Positions 28,141 to 41,182 of a DNA stretch of 64,000 nt are shown here, piece by piece; position 1 is the first letter of the stretch, and every line of letters starts with the position of its first letter. The stretch comes from Neisseria perflava. Its GTDB lineage: Bacteria > Pseudomonadota > Gammaproteobacteria > Burkholderiales > Neisseriaceae. Below the pieces are notes generated by a model, which saw nothing but the letters and a program-made list of their open reading frames with translations, searched no databases and had not been told where the DNA came from. Location of the stretch: contig NZ_CP136962.1 in NCBI RefSeq assembly GCF_002863305.2, forward strand, positions 1,488,001-1,552,000. The letters run 5' to 3'. Made by a program: the position numbers and the translations under genes.

Positions 28141-29310
28141 ATGAGCGAATATCTGTTTACTTCCGAATCGGTATCCGAAGGCCATCCGGATAAAGTTGCC
28201 GACCAAGTGTCCGATGCGATTTTGGATGCCATCTTGGCGCAAGACCCAAAAGCGCGTGTTGCCGCAGAAACCTTGGTCAACACAGGCTTGTGTGTATTGG
28301 CAGGCGAAATTACTACTACTGCCCAAGTGGACTACATCAAAGTCGCCCGCGAAACCATCAAACGCATCGGCTACAACTCCTCCGAGCTGGGCTTTGACGC
28401 CAACGGCTGCGCAGTCGGCGTGTACTACGACCAACAATCTCCGGACATCGCCCAAGGCGTGAACGAAGGCGAAGGCATCGACCTGAATCAAGGCGCGGGC
28501 GACCAAGGTTTGATGTTCGGCTATGCCTGCGACGAAACCCCTACCCTGATGCCGTTTGCCATCTATTACAGCCACCGCCTGATGCAACGCCAAAGCGAAT
28601 TGCGCAAAGACGGCCGCCTGCCTTGGTTGCGCCCTGATGCCAAAGCCCAACTGACCGTGGTTTACGACAGCGAAACCGGCAAAGTAAAACGCATCGACAC
28701 CGTCGTCCTGTCTACCCAGCACGATCCGTCTATCGGTTACGAAGAGCTGAAAAACGCCGTGATCGAACACATCATCAAACCGGTTCTGCCGTCTGAACTG
28801 CTGACCGACGAAACCAAATACCTGATCAACCCGACCGGCCGCTTCGTTATCGGCGGCCCGCAAGGCGACTGCGGTTTGACCGGCCGTAAAATCATCGTCG
28901 ACACCTACGGCGGCGCAGCTCCGCATGGCGGCGGTGCATTCTCCGGCAAAGACCCGTCCAAAGTGGACCGTTCCGCCGCTTACGCCTGCCGCTATGTTGC
29001 AAAAAACATCGTAGCCGCCGGTTTGGCAACCCAATGCCAAATCCAAGTTTCCTACGCCATTGGCGTTGCCGAACCGACTTCGATTTCCATCGATACTTTC
29101 GGCACCGGCAAAATCAGCGAAGAAAAACTGATTGCCCTGGTTCGCGAACATTTCGACCTGCGTCCTAAAGGCATCGTCCAAATGCTCGACCTACTGCGCC
29201 CGATTTACAGCAAGTCCGCCGCCTACGGCCACTTCGGTCGCGAAGAGCCTGAATTTACTTGGGAGCGCACCGACAAAGCAGCCGCATTAAAAGCAGCCGC
29301 AGGCGTGTAA
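28141..29310 (+). CDS. metK: S-adenosylmethionine synthetase
   Basis: Makes SAM from methionine and ATP. The 389-residue length is normal. Signatures are [15 protein letters not shown] near residue 8, [12 protein letters not shown] near residue 117, and [19 protein letters not shown] near residue 260 (P-loop-like). It follows the terminated RNA element, which could control it. With metF and metE in the same window it completes the methyl cycle, though the genes are not contiguous. Confidence 0.98.
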   Translation: MSEYLFTSESVSEGHPDKVADQVSDAILDAILAQDPKARVAAETLVNTGLCVLAGEITTTAQVDYIKVARETIKRIGYNSSELGFDANGCAVGVYYDQQSPDIAQGVNEGEGIDLNQGAGDQGLMFGYACDETPTLMPFAIYYSHRLMQRQSELRKDGRLPWLRPDAKAQLTVVYDSETGKVKRIDTVVLSTQHDPSIGYEELKNAVIEHIIKPVLPSELLTDETKYLINPTGRFVIGGPQGDCGLTGRKIIVDTYGGAAPHGGGAFSGKDPSKVDRSAAYACRYVAKNIVAAGLATQCQIQVSYAIGVAEPTSISIDTFGTGKISEEKLIALVREHFDLRPKGIVQMLDLLRPIYSKSAAYGHFGREEPEFTWERTDKAAALKAAAGV

Positions 29311-29322
29311 ACTTCCGCATTT

Positions 29323-29363
29323 GAGGCCGTCTGAAAAGCAAAACGTTTTCAGACGGCCTTTTT
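29323..29363 (+). terminator. DUS-pair terminator of metK
   Basis: GAGGCCGTCTGAAAA facing TTTTCAGACGGCCTTTTT. Confidence 0.88.
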
Positions 29364-29419
29364 CCTTATACAATAGCTACTTGAATTTCTATATACATTC
29401 TGAATAAAGGATACGGATT

Positions 29420-29740
29420 ATGTTCGGCAAACAACTTTTTGAAGAAGTCAGCTCCAAAATCAGCGAAACCATCGCCAACAGCCCTGCCAAAGACATGGAA
29501 AAAAACGTTAAAGCCATGCTCGGCAGCGCGTTCAACCGCATGGATTTGGTGACCCGCGAAGAATTCGACATCCAACAACAGGTTTTGATTAAAACCCGTA
29601 CCAAACTGGCTGAATTGGAAGCCCGTTTGGCCAAACTCGAAGCCGCTCAAGAGCCTGAAGAAGCGGCTTTAAAAGCGGCCGAAGTCGCTGCGGAAGAAGC
29701 TGTTGCCGAAATCAAACAACAAACCAAAGCTGCCGAATAA
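29420..29740 (+). CDS. ubiK: Ubiquinone biosynthesis accessory factor UbiK (BMFP domain)
   Basis: A 106-residue protein. It begins MFGKQLFEEVSSKISETI, contains MEKNVKAMLGSAFNRMDLVTREEFD and a C-terminal coiled coil (residues 48-77), the pattern of the YqiC/UbiK BMFP family that helps assemble the Ubi complex. A variable Ala/Glu tail follows. Its TAA stop shares its last A with the DUS AGGCCGTCTGAA, which fills the 13 bases before comM. Confidence 0.9.
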   Translation: MFGKQLFEEVSSKISETIANSPAKDMEKNVKAMLGSAFNRMDLVTREEFDIQQQVLIKTRTKLAELEARLAKLEAAQEPEEAALKAAEVAAEEAVAEIKQQTKAAE

Positions 29741-29753
29741 GGCCGTCTGAAAC

Positions 29754-31250
29754 ATGTCGCTTGCTTTGGTTTACAGCCGCGCCTTAAGCGGCATGAATGC
29801 GCCGGTGGTCGAAGTGGAAGCCCACCTTGCCAACGGCTTGCCACATTTCAATATCGTCGGTTTGCCCGATACTGAAGTCAAAGAAAGCCGCGACCGTGTG
29901 CGTGCCGCCATTATCCAAAGCGGCTTCGACTTTCCCGCCAAGAAAATTACCGTCAACCTCGCACCGGCCGACCTCCCAAAAGAATCCGGCCGTTTCGATT
30001 TGCCGATTGCCTTAGGCATTCTTACCGCATCGGGACAAATCAATCCTGAAAAGCTCTCCCAATATGAGTTTGCCGGAGAATTGGCGCTATCCGGCCTGCT
30101 GCGTCCCGTGCGCGGCGCACTGGCCATGGCATGGCAGGGAATGCAGGCAGGCCGTTCGTTCGTATTGCCGCAAGAAAACGCCGAACAGACTGCCGTTATG
30201 CGCGGTATCGCGGTTTATGGAGCGCGTTCTTTGGGCGAAGTGGCCGCCCATTTAAACGGCATCGAACCGTTGACACAAACCGAATGCAAACTGCCACAAA
30301 GGCCGTCTGAACAAAGTAAAATTCCTGATTTAGCCGATGTTAAAGGCCAGCATACCGCTCGCCTTGCTTTGGAAATCGCAGCGGCAGGCGGACACAGCCT
30401 GCTGATGATGGGTCCGCCGGGTACAGGCAAATCCATGCTTTCGCAACGTTTGCCCGGTATCCTTCCGCCTTTGACCGAAGATGAATTGGTCGAAGTATGG
30501 GCATTGCGTTCTCTCCTGCCCAACCATCAACAGCAACTCGACAGCAACCGTCCTTTCCGCAGCCCTCATCACAGTGCCAGCTCGGCTGCCATGGTGGGTG
30601 GCGGTTCAGACCCACGTCCGGGCGAAATTTCATTGGCGCATCACGGTGTGTTGTTTTTAGACGAATTGCCCGAGTTTGACCGTAAAGTATTAGAAGTGTT
30701 GCGCGAACCTTTGGAAAACGGCGAAATCCATATTTCCCGCGCCGCACGCCAAGCAGTTTATCCGGCCAAGTTCCAACTTGTCGCCGCCATGAACCCCTGC
30801 CCTTGCGGCTATCTTGGCCATCCGTCCAAACCTTGCCGTTGCACGCCTGAAAGTGTTGCCCGCTATCGCAACAAAATTTCAGGGCCATTGCTCGACCGTA
30901 TTGATTTAACCATCGAAGTACCCAGCCTTTCCGCTGCCGAGCTGATGCAACAAGAAGCAGGCGAATCCAGTGCCACCGTATTGGAACGCGTTACCGTCGC
31001 ACGCAAAATCCAATACAACCGACAAGGCAAAGTCAATGCCGAACTGAGTGTCAGCGAGCTCGATAGCAAAGCCCGTATTCAAAAAGAAGCGCAAGAAGCC
31101 TTGGGAACCATGCTCGAAAAACTATCCCTTTCCGCCCGAAGTTTCCACCGCATCATGCGCGTCGCCCGTACGCTGGCCGATTTGGCAGGGGACGAAGAAG
31201 TCAGCAAAACCCATGTGATGAAAGCCATAGGCTTCCGTCGCGCCCTTTAA
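29754..31250 (+). CDS. comM: ComM, branch-migration helicase for natural transformation
   Basis: A 498-residue YifB/Mg-chelatase-like AAA+ protein that extends heteroduplex during transformation. The N-terminal Lon-protease-like domain begins MSLALVYSRALSGMNAPVVE. Walker A is GPPGTGKSM near residue 224, Walker B is GVLFLDELPEFDR near residue 296, and the zinc-finger-like CPCGYLGHPSKPCRC lies near residue 348. A DUS fills the space where a ribosome site would be expected, and another lies inside the gene (30299-30311) and encodes RPSE. The start is supported by family alignment. Confidence 0.95.
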   Translation: MSLALVYSRALSGMNAPVVEVEAHLANGLPHFNIVGLPDTEVKESRDRVRAAIIQSGFDFPAKKITVNLAPADLPKESGRFDLPIALGILTASGQINPEKLSQYEFAGELALSGLLRPVRGALAMAWQGMQAGRSFVLPQENAEQTAVMRGIAVYGARSLGEVAAHLNGIEPLTQTECKLPQRPSEQSKIPDLADVKGQHTARLALEIAAAGGHSLLMMGPPGTGKSMLSQRLPGILPPLTEDELVEVWALRSLLPNHQQQLDSNRPFRSPHHSASSAAMVGGGSDPRPGEISLAHHGVLFLDELPEFDRKVLEVLREPLENGEIHISRAARQAVYPAKFQLVAAMNPCPCGYLGHPSKPCRCTPESVARYRNKISGPLLDRIDLTIEVPSLSAAELMQQEAGESSATVLERVTVARKIQYNRQGKVNAELSVSELDSKARIQKEAQEALGTMLEKLSLSARSFHRIMRVARTLADLAGDEEVSKTHVMKAIGFRRAL

Positions 31251-31404
31251 CTTTTCAGACGGCCTGAATCTTTATGTTTAAGTAAAACTAGAGTAAACAA
31301 AGCATCAGGATTTTGCCGTCCATAACGGTTATTGATAAAATATCGAATCCAAACTCAGACAGTCTCCCTTCAGACCGTCTGAACACATTATTACAAGGTA
31401 AGTC

Positions 31405-32472
31405 ATGAAAAAATCTACACAATATGGCAAAGGCTTGGCCGGTTTCTTTTTCGGTCTGATACTGGCAACAGGTATTATTGCCGGTATTTTGTTCTTCCTG
31501 AACCAAGGCAACCAAAACGTTTTCAAAGAGCTGACCCAGCCTAAACAAAGTGAAGAACCTGAAATCCTGAAGCCTCAAGACAAAGCAGAGAAACGCCCTG
31601 CTACCGACAATTCGTCCAGCCAAGCAGATGAAGAAAAAGCCAAAGCTGAAAAAGAAGCTGCTGAGAAAGAAGCCAAAACTAAAGAAGAGGCTGAAAAGGC
31701 TGCCAAAGAAGCTGAAGAAAAAGCTCAAGCGGAAAAAGAAGCTCAGGAAAAAGCCGAACAAGCAGAACGTGAAGCCAAAGAAAAAGCTGAAAAAGCCGCC
31801 GCCGATAAAGCTGAACGCGAAGCCAAAGAAAGAGCAGACAAAACTGCCGCCGACAAAACCGAACGTGAAGCCAAAGAAAAATCTGCAAAAGCGGAAGCAG
31901 AAAAAGAAGCCGCCAAGAAAAAACTGGCCGAGAAAAAAGCCGAATTAGAAAAAAAACGCGCAGAAAAAGCCAAAGCTGAAAAAGAAGCTGCTGATAAAAC
32001 TGCAAAAGACAAAAAAGCGGCCGACCAACTTACCGACAAACAAAAAGAGCGTGCCGAGCGCAAATTGGCTGAAAAAAAAGCAGCCGAAGCCAAAAAACAA
32101 AACAAGCCGACACCTGAGCAAATCCTCAACAGCGGCAGTATCGAAAAAGCACGTAAAGCAGCAAATGCCTCTTCAACAAAAGAAAGCAGCAACGCTGCAA
32201 GTAAACAGTCAGCAGAAAAAGCCGAAGCAGCTGCCAACAGCGGTAAAAAGGTATTCCTGCAACTTGGTTCATATGCAGACCGTTCCAGCGCAGATTCACA
32301 ACGTGCGAAATTGGCTATTTTAGGTGTTTCTTCCAAAGTGGTTGAATCGCAAAACGGCGACAAAACCATTTACCGAGTTCAAAGTAACACCATGCCGCAG
32401 GAAGCTGCTGTAAAACTGCAAAAAAACCTGCAAGGCCATAATATCAACGGCTTGATTCGTTCTAGCAAATAA
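31405..32472 (+). CDS. SPOR-domain membrane protein, FtsN-like
   Basis: A 355-residue bitopic protein: a short cytoplasmic start, one membrane helix at residues 13-33, a very long Ala/Glu/Lys helix (residues 70-225), a linker, and a C-terminal SPOR domain from about 280 (VFLQLGSYADRSSADSQRA) that binds denuded septal glycan. This is the layout of FtsN-type division proteins; the long charged helix also recalls TolA. It overlaps the start region of dsbA by sharing the A of its TAA with an upstream ATG. A role in cell separation is inferred. Confidence 0.85.
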   Translation: MKKSTQYGKGLAGFFFGLILATGIIAGILFFLNQGNQNVFKELTQPKQSEEPEILKPQDKAEKRPATDNSSSQADEEKAKAEKEAAEKEAKTKEEAEKAAKEAEEKAQAEKEAQEKAEQAEREAKEKAEKAAADKAEREAKERADKTAADKTEREAKEKSAKAEAEKEAAKKKLAEKKAELEKKRAEKAKAEKEAADKTAKDKKAADQLTDKQKERAERKLAEKKAAEAKKQNKPTPEQILNSGSIEKARKAANASSTKESSNAASKQSAEKAEAAANSGKKVFLQLGSYADRSSADSQRAKLAILGVSSKVVESQNGDKTIYRVQSNTMPQEAAVKLQKNLQGHNINGLIRSSK

Positions 32473-32483
32473 TGGAATCACTG

Positions 32484-33125
32484 ATGAAGCAGCGTATAAA
32501 ACAAACCATTGCCGCACTCAGCCTGAGCCTGCTCAGTCTGAGTGCGCAGGCTGCTACCGAAGGCGTGGACTATACTGTTCTTAGTCGTCCTATCCCGCAG
32601 CAACAAGCCGGAAAAATTGAAGTGCTTGAGTTTTTCGGCTACTTCTGCGTTCATTGTTACCATCTCGATCCGGTTTTGTTGCAACACAGTAAAACCTTCG
32701 CTAAAGATGTTTCCTTACGGACAGAGCACGTCGTTTGGATGCCTGAAATGTTGGGTTTGGCCAAGGTTGCCGCAGCCGTCAATCTTTCAGGTTTGAAATA
32801 TCAAGCCAATCCAGTCATCTTCAAAGCAGTTTACGAACAAAAAATTAACCTGGCCGATACCAATGTATTCCGATCGTGGGTGGGTAAACAAACGAGTTTT
32901 GATAGTAAAAAACTGCTTCAAGCCTACAACAATCCTGCTGCCGCATCGGCTGCTGCAAAAATGCAGCAATTGACGGAAACTTATCGAATTGAAAACACAC
33001 CAACTGTCATCGTCGGTGGTAAATACAAAGTCAATTTCAACGGTACCGACTGGAAAGTCGGTATGAAAACCATAGACGAGCTCATCATCAAAGTCCGCCG
33101 CGAACAATCCTCAAAACCACTTTAA
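32484..33125 (+). CDS. dsbA: Periplasmic thiol:disulfide oxidoreductase DsbA
   Basis: Introduces disulfides into exported proteins. Start at 32484 gives 213 residues with a clean Sec signal (MKQRIKQTIAALSLSLLSLS, cleavage after SAQA). An ATG at 32472 would add four residues and has no better ribosome site. The active site is FFGYFCVHCYHL near residue 52, the C-V-H-C form seen in Neisseria DsbAs, and the cis-Pro motif is NTPTVIVGG near residue 175. It has no lipobox, so it resembles the soluble rather than lipoprotein paralogues. Confidence 0.93.
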   Translation: MKQRIKQTIAALSLSLLSLSAQAATEGVDYTVLSRPIPQQQAGKIEVLEFFGYFCVHCYHLDPVLLQHSKTFAKDVSLRTEHVVWMPEMLGLAKVAAAVNLSGLKYQANPVIFKAVYEQKINLADTNVFRSWVGKQTSFDSKKLLQAYNNPAAASAAAKMQQLTETYRIENTPTVIVGGKYKVNFNGTDWKVGMKTIDELIIKVRREQSSKPL

Positions 33126-33169
33126 CTATTCAACAAAAGAAAGACGGCCTCAAGGCCGTCTGAAAACTT

Positions 33170-33994
33170 ATGGACATTCTGATTTTATTTAAAGCACTTA
33201 TTCTCGGTATTATCGAAGGTTTAACCGAGTTTCTCCCTATTTCCAGTACCGGTCACTTGATTGTATTTGGCGACTTAATGAATTTCCAAAGTAACGGTAA
33301 AGTATTCGAAATTGCCATCCAACTCGGTGCAGTATTAGCCGTCGTATTCGAATACCGCCAACGATTCACCCATATCATAAAAGGGCTGGGTAAAGAACGA
33401 ACAGCCAATCGCTTTGTACTGAATTTATTTATTGCCTTCATACCAGCTGCGGTTGTTGGCCTCTTATTCAGTAAACAAATTAAATTGCATCTTTTCAACC
33501 CGATTACCGTTGCTACCATGCTGGTATTAGGTGGCTTCTTTATTTTATGGGTTGAAAACCGCCAAACAACAGCCAAACCTAAAGTAAACCATGTCGATGA
33601 TATGCGCCCAATTGACGCATTTGTTGTAGGATGCGCCCAAATTTGTGCCCTTATCCCTGGGACATCACGTTCAGGCAGTACCATCATGGGCGGTATGCTG
33701 TGGGGATTAGAGCGTAAAACGGCTACCGAATTTTCATTCTTCCTTGCTGTACCAATGATGATTGCGGCCACAGGTTACGACATCTTAAAAAACTACAAAC
33801 TTTTTACCTTGCAAGATGTCGGACAAATTGCCATCGGTTTTATCGCAGCATTTATCGCCGGTTTATTGGCAGTAAAAGCTTTGCTGAAATTTGTTTCCAG
33901 TAAAAACTATGTTCCTTTTGCCTACTACCGTATTGTATTTGGTGGTCTGATTCTCCTTACTTGGATACTGGGCTGGGTCAGCTGGAGCGAATAA
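33170..33994 (+). CDS. uppP: Undecaprenyl-diphosphatase
   Basis: Recycles undecaprenyl diphosphate to the carrier lipid for cell-wall and LPS synthesis. 274 residues with about eight membrane helices. Both family motifs are visible: [15 protein letters not shown] at residues 16-30 and [13 protein letters not shown] near residue 164. A DUS (33153-33164) lies 5 bases before the ATG, so it replaces a normal ribosome site. The start agrees with the family N-terminus. Confidence 0.96.
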   Translation: MDILILFKALILGIIEGLTEFLPISSTGHLIVFGDLMNFQSNGKVFEIAIQLGAVLAVVFEYRQRFTHIIKGLGKERTANRFVLNLFIAFIPAAVVGLLFSKQIKLHLFNPITVATMLVLGGFFILWVENRQTTAKPKVNHVDDMRPIDAFVVGCAQICALIPGTSRSGSTIMGGMLWGLERKTATEFSFFLAVPMMIAATGYDILKNYKLFTLQDVGQIAIGFIAAFIAGLLAVKALLKFVSSKNYVPFAYYRIVFGGLILLTWILGWVSWSE

Positions 33995-34010
33995 CCCATC
34001 CTCCCCCACC

Positions 34011-34038
34011 AAAGGACGTGCCTGTGCACGTCCTTTTT
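34011..34038 (+). terminator. Terminator of uppP
   Basis: AAAGGACGTGC pairs with GCACGTCCTTT around CTGT, with a T tail. It also faces the end of comP. Confidence 0.9.
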
Positions 34039-34066
34039 ACTTTCTTATCTCCTTTCCACTCGATTG

Positions 34067-34561
34067 TCACCCCATAAAAGGCTTACACTCCGCATCATTG
34101 CCCCTAAATATCTCCTCGCCGTCCGTACAGCTTCCCTTACTCTTCATCTTCCCGCACACTACTGCTGTCAACGACTCGTTCAAACGCAATACCCTCGGTT
34201 CCGCCTCCCTGTCCAACGCCACCGCCTTCAAGGTAAACTTACCCTCCAGGATGCCCTTAGCCTGACCGCTCATCCTGATACAGAAACCGCCCGCCTCCTT
34301 CACCGGCAATTCCGACCACTTCGTCGACGTCAGCTTAAAGCTGCCCTTTTTTGTGTAGAACTGCTCCATAAAGCGCGCATTTTCCAGCAGGGCGGCATGA
34401 GCCGCACGCAAGTTGGCCGAGCGGACTGACTCCCGATAGGCCGTAAAGGCCGCCGTTGCCAAGATCGAAACCAGCAGTATCACCACCAACAGCTGTATCA
34501 AAGAGTACCCCCTCTGCACAGTTGCTCCATTCCGTTTGCCAACAAATGTTTTTAAGTACAT
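34067..34561 (-). CDS. comP: ComP, DNA-uptake-sequence receptor minor pilin
   Basis: Minor type IV pilin that binds DUS during transformation. The 164 residues comprise a 18-residue leader, a hydrophobic alpha1-N (SLIQLLVVILLVSILATA) and a globular domain with the ComP-specific run ALLENARFMEQFY, TSTKWSELPVKEAGGFCI and GNDAECKPF. Four cysteines (in GFC, VVC, GSC, AEC) would form two disulfides. PilD cleavage would follow Gly18, leaving Tyr at +1 and Gln at +5 in place of the usual Phe and Glu. The ATG has AGGG nine bases upstream. It lies downstream of comEA behind a hairpin. Confidence 0.9.
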   Translation of the reverse strand: MYLKTFVGKRNGATVQRGYSLIQLLVVILLVSILATAAFTAYRESVRSANLRAAHAALLENARFMEQFYTKKGSFKLTSTKWSELPVKEAGGFCIRMSGQAKGILEGKFTLKAVALDREAEPRVLRLNESLTAVVCGKMKSKGSCTDGEEIFRGNDAECKPFMG

Positions 34562-34674
34562 ATCTTTAATTCCCTTTATCTTTTATATCCCTATCCAACA
34601 AGAGGCACCTTATCCGTTTATCCCTTTACCCAATATAAAGCCCCCAGTGGTCCAAGCTCTCATTGCCACCCCCA

Positions 34675-34725
34675 AACAAAGCCGCCCCGTGGCCCAACCG
34701 GCAAACGGTTCGGCCGCAGGGCGGC
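34675..34725 (-). terminator. Strong hairpin between comEA and comP
   Basis: GCCGCCC/GGGCGGC outer stem (34681-34687 with 34719-34725), and inner GGCC-c-AACCG pairing with CGGTT-c-GGCC around GCAAA. TTTGTTT follows on the minus strand. Confidence 0.75.
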
Positions 34726-34743
34726 ATATAGGCAGAGTCCGGC

Positions 34744-35031
34744 TTATTTTTTCACGGCAGGCTGTGCAGCCTTAGGCGCGGCAGAAGAAACCGTCGCCTC
34801 CGCCTTCAACTTGTTCAGCACCGCATCACCGATGCCCTTCACGTTTTTCAGCTCCTCCACCGATTTGAACGCACCGTTCTTCTGACGGTATTCCACAATC
34901 GCTTTCGCCTTAGCCGGGCCGATACCCGGCAATGCCTCCAGCTCGGCAGAAGAGGCCGTATTGACATTCACGGCAGCCAAAGAGAATGCCGTACACACGG
35001 TGGCAAAGACACCAAATAAAAATTTCTTCAT
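34744..35031 (-). CDS. comEA: ComEA/ComE-type DNA-binding competence protein
   Basis: A 95-residue periplasmic protein: Sec signal MKKFLFGVFATVCTAFSLAA, then two helix-hairpin-helix units, LEALPGIGPAKAKAIVEYR and LKNVKGIGDAVLNKLKAEA, that bind DNA without sequence preference and ratchet it into the periplasm. A Lys/Ala tail follows. AGGAAAA precedes the ATG. It lies immediately after the rRNA operon, as do the repeated comE copies known in gonococcus; only one copy is in this window. Confidence 0.95.
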   Translation of the reverse strand: MKKFLFGVFATVCTAFSLAAVNVNTASSAELEALPGIGPAKAKAIVEYRQKNGAFKSVEELKNVKGIGDAVLNKLKAEATVSSAAPKAAQPAVKK

Positions 35032-35371
35032 CAGGGTTTTCCTATAACGTGTTGGATTGAATCAACCGGGCCGGCTGCAGGACGGTTTTACTTCCCCGCA
35101 GACACTGCCACACGACAGTAGAACACGGCCCTACTCCATATAAATGCATACGACATAATAACGCAAATACCGTTTAATTTCAAATATTCCAAACGGTTAA
35201 CCGTAACTTTCGGTACTTTTGTGCAAGAATAACAACAGGGTAAATATTTCCGATTCCAATACCAAGATGCACGACTACTCCATAAACACCGGCACATCAC
35301 TACCCCAATGTTTGGTCCCAACACCTGTTACCCCAATTCTGCCGCCAAACCGACAGAAACGACAGGCATGT
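35032..35371 (-). promoter_or_regulatory. comEA upstream region
   Basis: 340 bases between the rRNA terminator and comEA. They hold the comEA promoter (35155-35183), a 12-base palindrome (35193-35204) and a leader of about 115 bases. I see no gene. Confidence 0.6.
35155..35183 (-). promoter_or_regulatory. Promoter of comEA
   Basis: Minus-strand TTGAAA (35183-35178) and TATTAT (35160-35155), 17-base spacer. The palindrome ACGGTTAACCGT at 35193-35204 lies just upstream of the -35 box. Confidence 0.6.
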
Positions 35372-35402
35372 AAAAAGCCCCCGACATCAGTCGGGGGCTT
35401 CG
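35372..35402 (-). terminator. Terminator of the rRNA operon
   Basis: AAGCCCCCGA/TCGGGGGCTT with a six-base loop, followed by TTTTT on the minus strand. Confidence 0.93.
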
Positions 35403-35410
35403 GAATGGGT

Positions 35411-35525
35411 GTTTGGCGGTGACCTACTTTCACATGGAAGAACCACACTATCATCGGCGCTGAGTCGTTTCACGGTCCTGTTCGGGATGGGAAGGCGTGG
35501 GACCAACTCGCTATGGCCGCCAAAC
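35411..35525 (-). rRNA. rrf: 5S ribosomal RNA
   Basis: About 115 bases. The ends pair (GTTTGGCGGCC with GGTCACCGCCAAAC), and the conserved CCCATCCCGAACAGG segment is present. Ends are approximate. Confidence 0.95.
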
Positions 35526-35621
35526 TTAAACTGTTACAAATCGGTAAAGCCTTAATCAGTATAAATGGTGATGACTGAATCAGTCAGTAAGCTTTTATCT
35601 TTGAAGTTCTTCAAATGATAG

Positions 35622-38510
<2,889 letters not shown>

Positions 38511-38856
38511 ATCATTTCAAGAACCTCTTTGACTTCGTTTGCCTACCCGTTGACTAGGGAAGCAAACTTGAAATTCCTACTTTGATAAAGCTTACTACTT
38601 TGTTGTGTCTTAATCCTGCCTTTTGTGTTTCAGGATTAAGTCGATACAATCATCACCCAAATACTGTGTTTGTTTTCTTTTCTCTTGCAAGAGATTTTTT
38701 ATCCTTTGCAAAGAACAAAAAATCAAAACAAACTCATTGTCTTTGTTTGTTGATTTCGGCTTTCCAATTTGTTAAAGATCGATGCGTCGATATTTCACTT
38801 CGCAAATCAAAATAAGCTGCTAAGTATAGCAGGCTTCCTTTGATTTGTAAAGTTCT
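38511..38856 (-). other. tRNA-Ala to 23S spacer of the rRNA operon
   Basis: 346 bases. They carry a boxA-like antitermination site (ATCTTTAACA on the minus strand, near 38770-38781), a perfect CTTAATCCTG/CAGGATTAAG stem near 38609-38641, and the upstream arm of the 23S processing stem. Confidence 0.6.
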
Positions 38857-38932
38857 TGGTGGAGGCAAACGGGATCGAACCGATGACCCCCTGCTTGCAA
38901 AGCAGGTGCTCTACCAACTGAGCTATGCCCCC
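38857..38932 (-). tRNA. tRNA-Ala (TGC anticodon)
   Basis: 76 bases. Acceptor GGGGGCA pairs with TGCCTCC, the anticodon loop is TTTGCAA, and CCA is encoded. It lies in the 16S-23S spacer, the standard position. Confidence 0.97.
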
Positions 38933-38937
38933 GTTCT

Positions 38938-39014
<77 letters not shown>

Positions 39015-39077
39015 GGATTCTCTTCTTAAGCGAATCTTGTCTTCACTCAAGCTTTTCTCTTCCGCATCTTTTACAGT

Positions 39078-39099
39078 TTACCGATAAGTGTGAATGCAT
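39078..39099 (-). other. 3' arm of the 16S processing stem
   Basis: Complementary at 21 of 22 positions to 40757-40778 on the other side of 16S, the expected RNase III substrate. Confidence 0.75.
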
Positions 39100-39116
39100 C
39101 AGACCTCTTCTTTCTC

Positions 39117-40661
<1,545 letters not shown>

Positions 40662-40802
40662 ATCTCTAACTTATAACTTCTGGTCTGCTTCAAAGAAACC
40701 GACAGGACAATGTCTAAAACATTATCTTGTCTGTCTTTTAAACAGTGTGAGGCCTAATGCACTCACACTTATCGGTAATCTGTTTTTTAAAGAGCGAATC
40801 GA

Positions 40803-40830
40803 ATTATACAGTACATTTAGCAAATGTCAA
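40803..40830 (-). promoter_or_regulatory. rRNA operon promoter P2
   Basis: Minus-strand TTGACA (40830-40825) and TATAAT (40808-40803), both perfect, with a 16-base spacer. The upstream 20 bases are AT-rich like an UP element. Confidence 0.8.
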
Positions 40831-40859
40831 CTAAAATTATCGAAAATTCTAACTAACTG

Positions 40860-41003
40860 TGTTATACTGTCTGCTTCGTTTTCTTCACCGCGTCAGCAGC
40901 GAAGAACCGAACTATACGCCTCCCAACAAAACCAGTCAACACCTTTCGCAAAATTATTTCTAGAAATTTAACCACCACCCTGTTTTAACAGGGTTTTTAT
41001 TTT
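40860..41003 (+). ncRNA. Candidate plus-strand small RNA across the rRNA promoter region
   Basis: An extended -10 (TG-T-TATACT, 40860-40868) and, about 110 bases on, a terminator with ACCCTGT/ACAGGGT at 40977-40994 followed by TTTTATTTTT. The segment between includes TTCTTC/GAAGAA arms and no coding frame. It would be antisense to P1 of the rRNA operon. No -35 is visible. Confidence 0.3.
40911..40939 (-). promoter_or_regulatory. rRNA operon promoter P1
   Basis: Minus-strand TTGACT (40939-40934) and TATAGT (40916-40911), 17-base spacer, followed by a GC-containing discriminator. Confidence 0.7.
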
Positions 41004-41060
41004 TCTAAAAACACTCAAATCCTCCCTATTCGCTTCCCAAATCCAACCCGATTCAATACT

Positions 41061-41096
41061 AAGGCCGTCTGAAAGAGTATTTCAGACGGCCTTTTA
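41061..41096. repeat. Inverted DUS pair upstream of thrB
   Basis: AAGGCCGTCTGAAA facing TTTCAGACGGCCTT with a six-base loop. Confidence 0.8.
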
Positions 41097-41182
41097 AATT
41101 TGACCTATTCTTTAATTTATATTGTTGACGCTTGTTTTTTGGTATGATGTTTCTTTGATTTTATTTCAGCTTCGAGTTTGCT

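Larger units (their letters stand above)
40662..41060. promoter_or_regulatory. rRNA operon control region
   Basis: About 400 bases before 16S with two rRNA promoters, a boxA-like site (GCTCTTTAAA on the minus strand, near 40787-40796), the 5' processing arm (40757-40778) and a plus-strand promoter and terminator that may define a small RNA. Confidence 0.7.

Noticed and set aside
34536..34775. Plus-strand 79-residue frame between comP and comEA
   Set aside because: It spans the comEA-comP hairpin, has no ribosome site and no recognisable motif.
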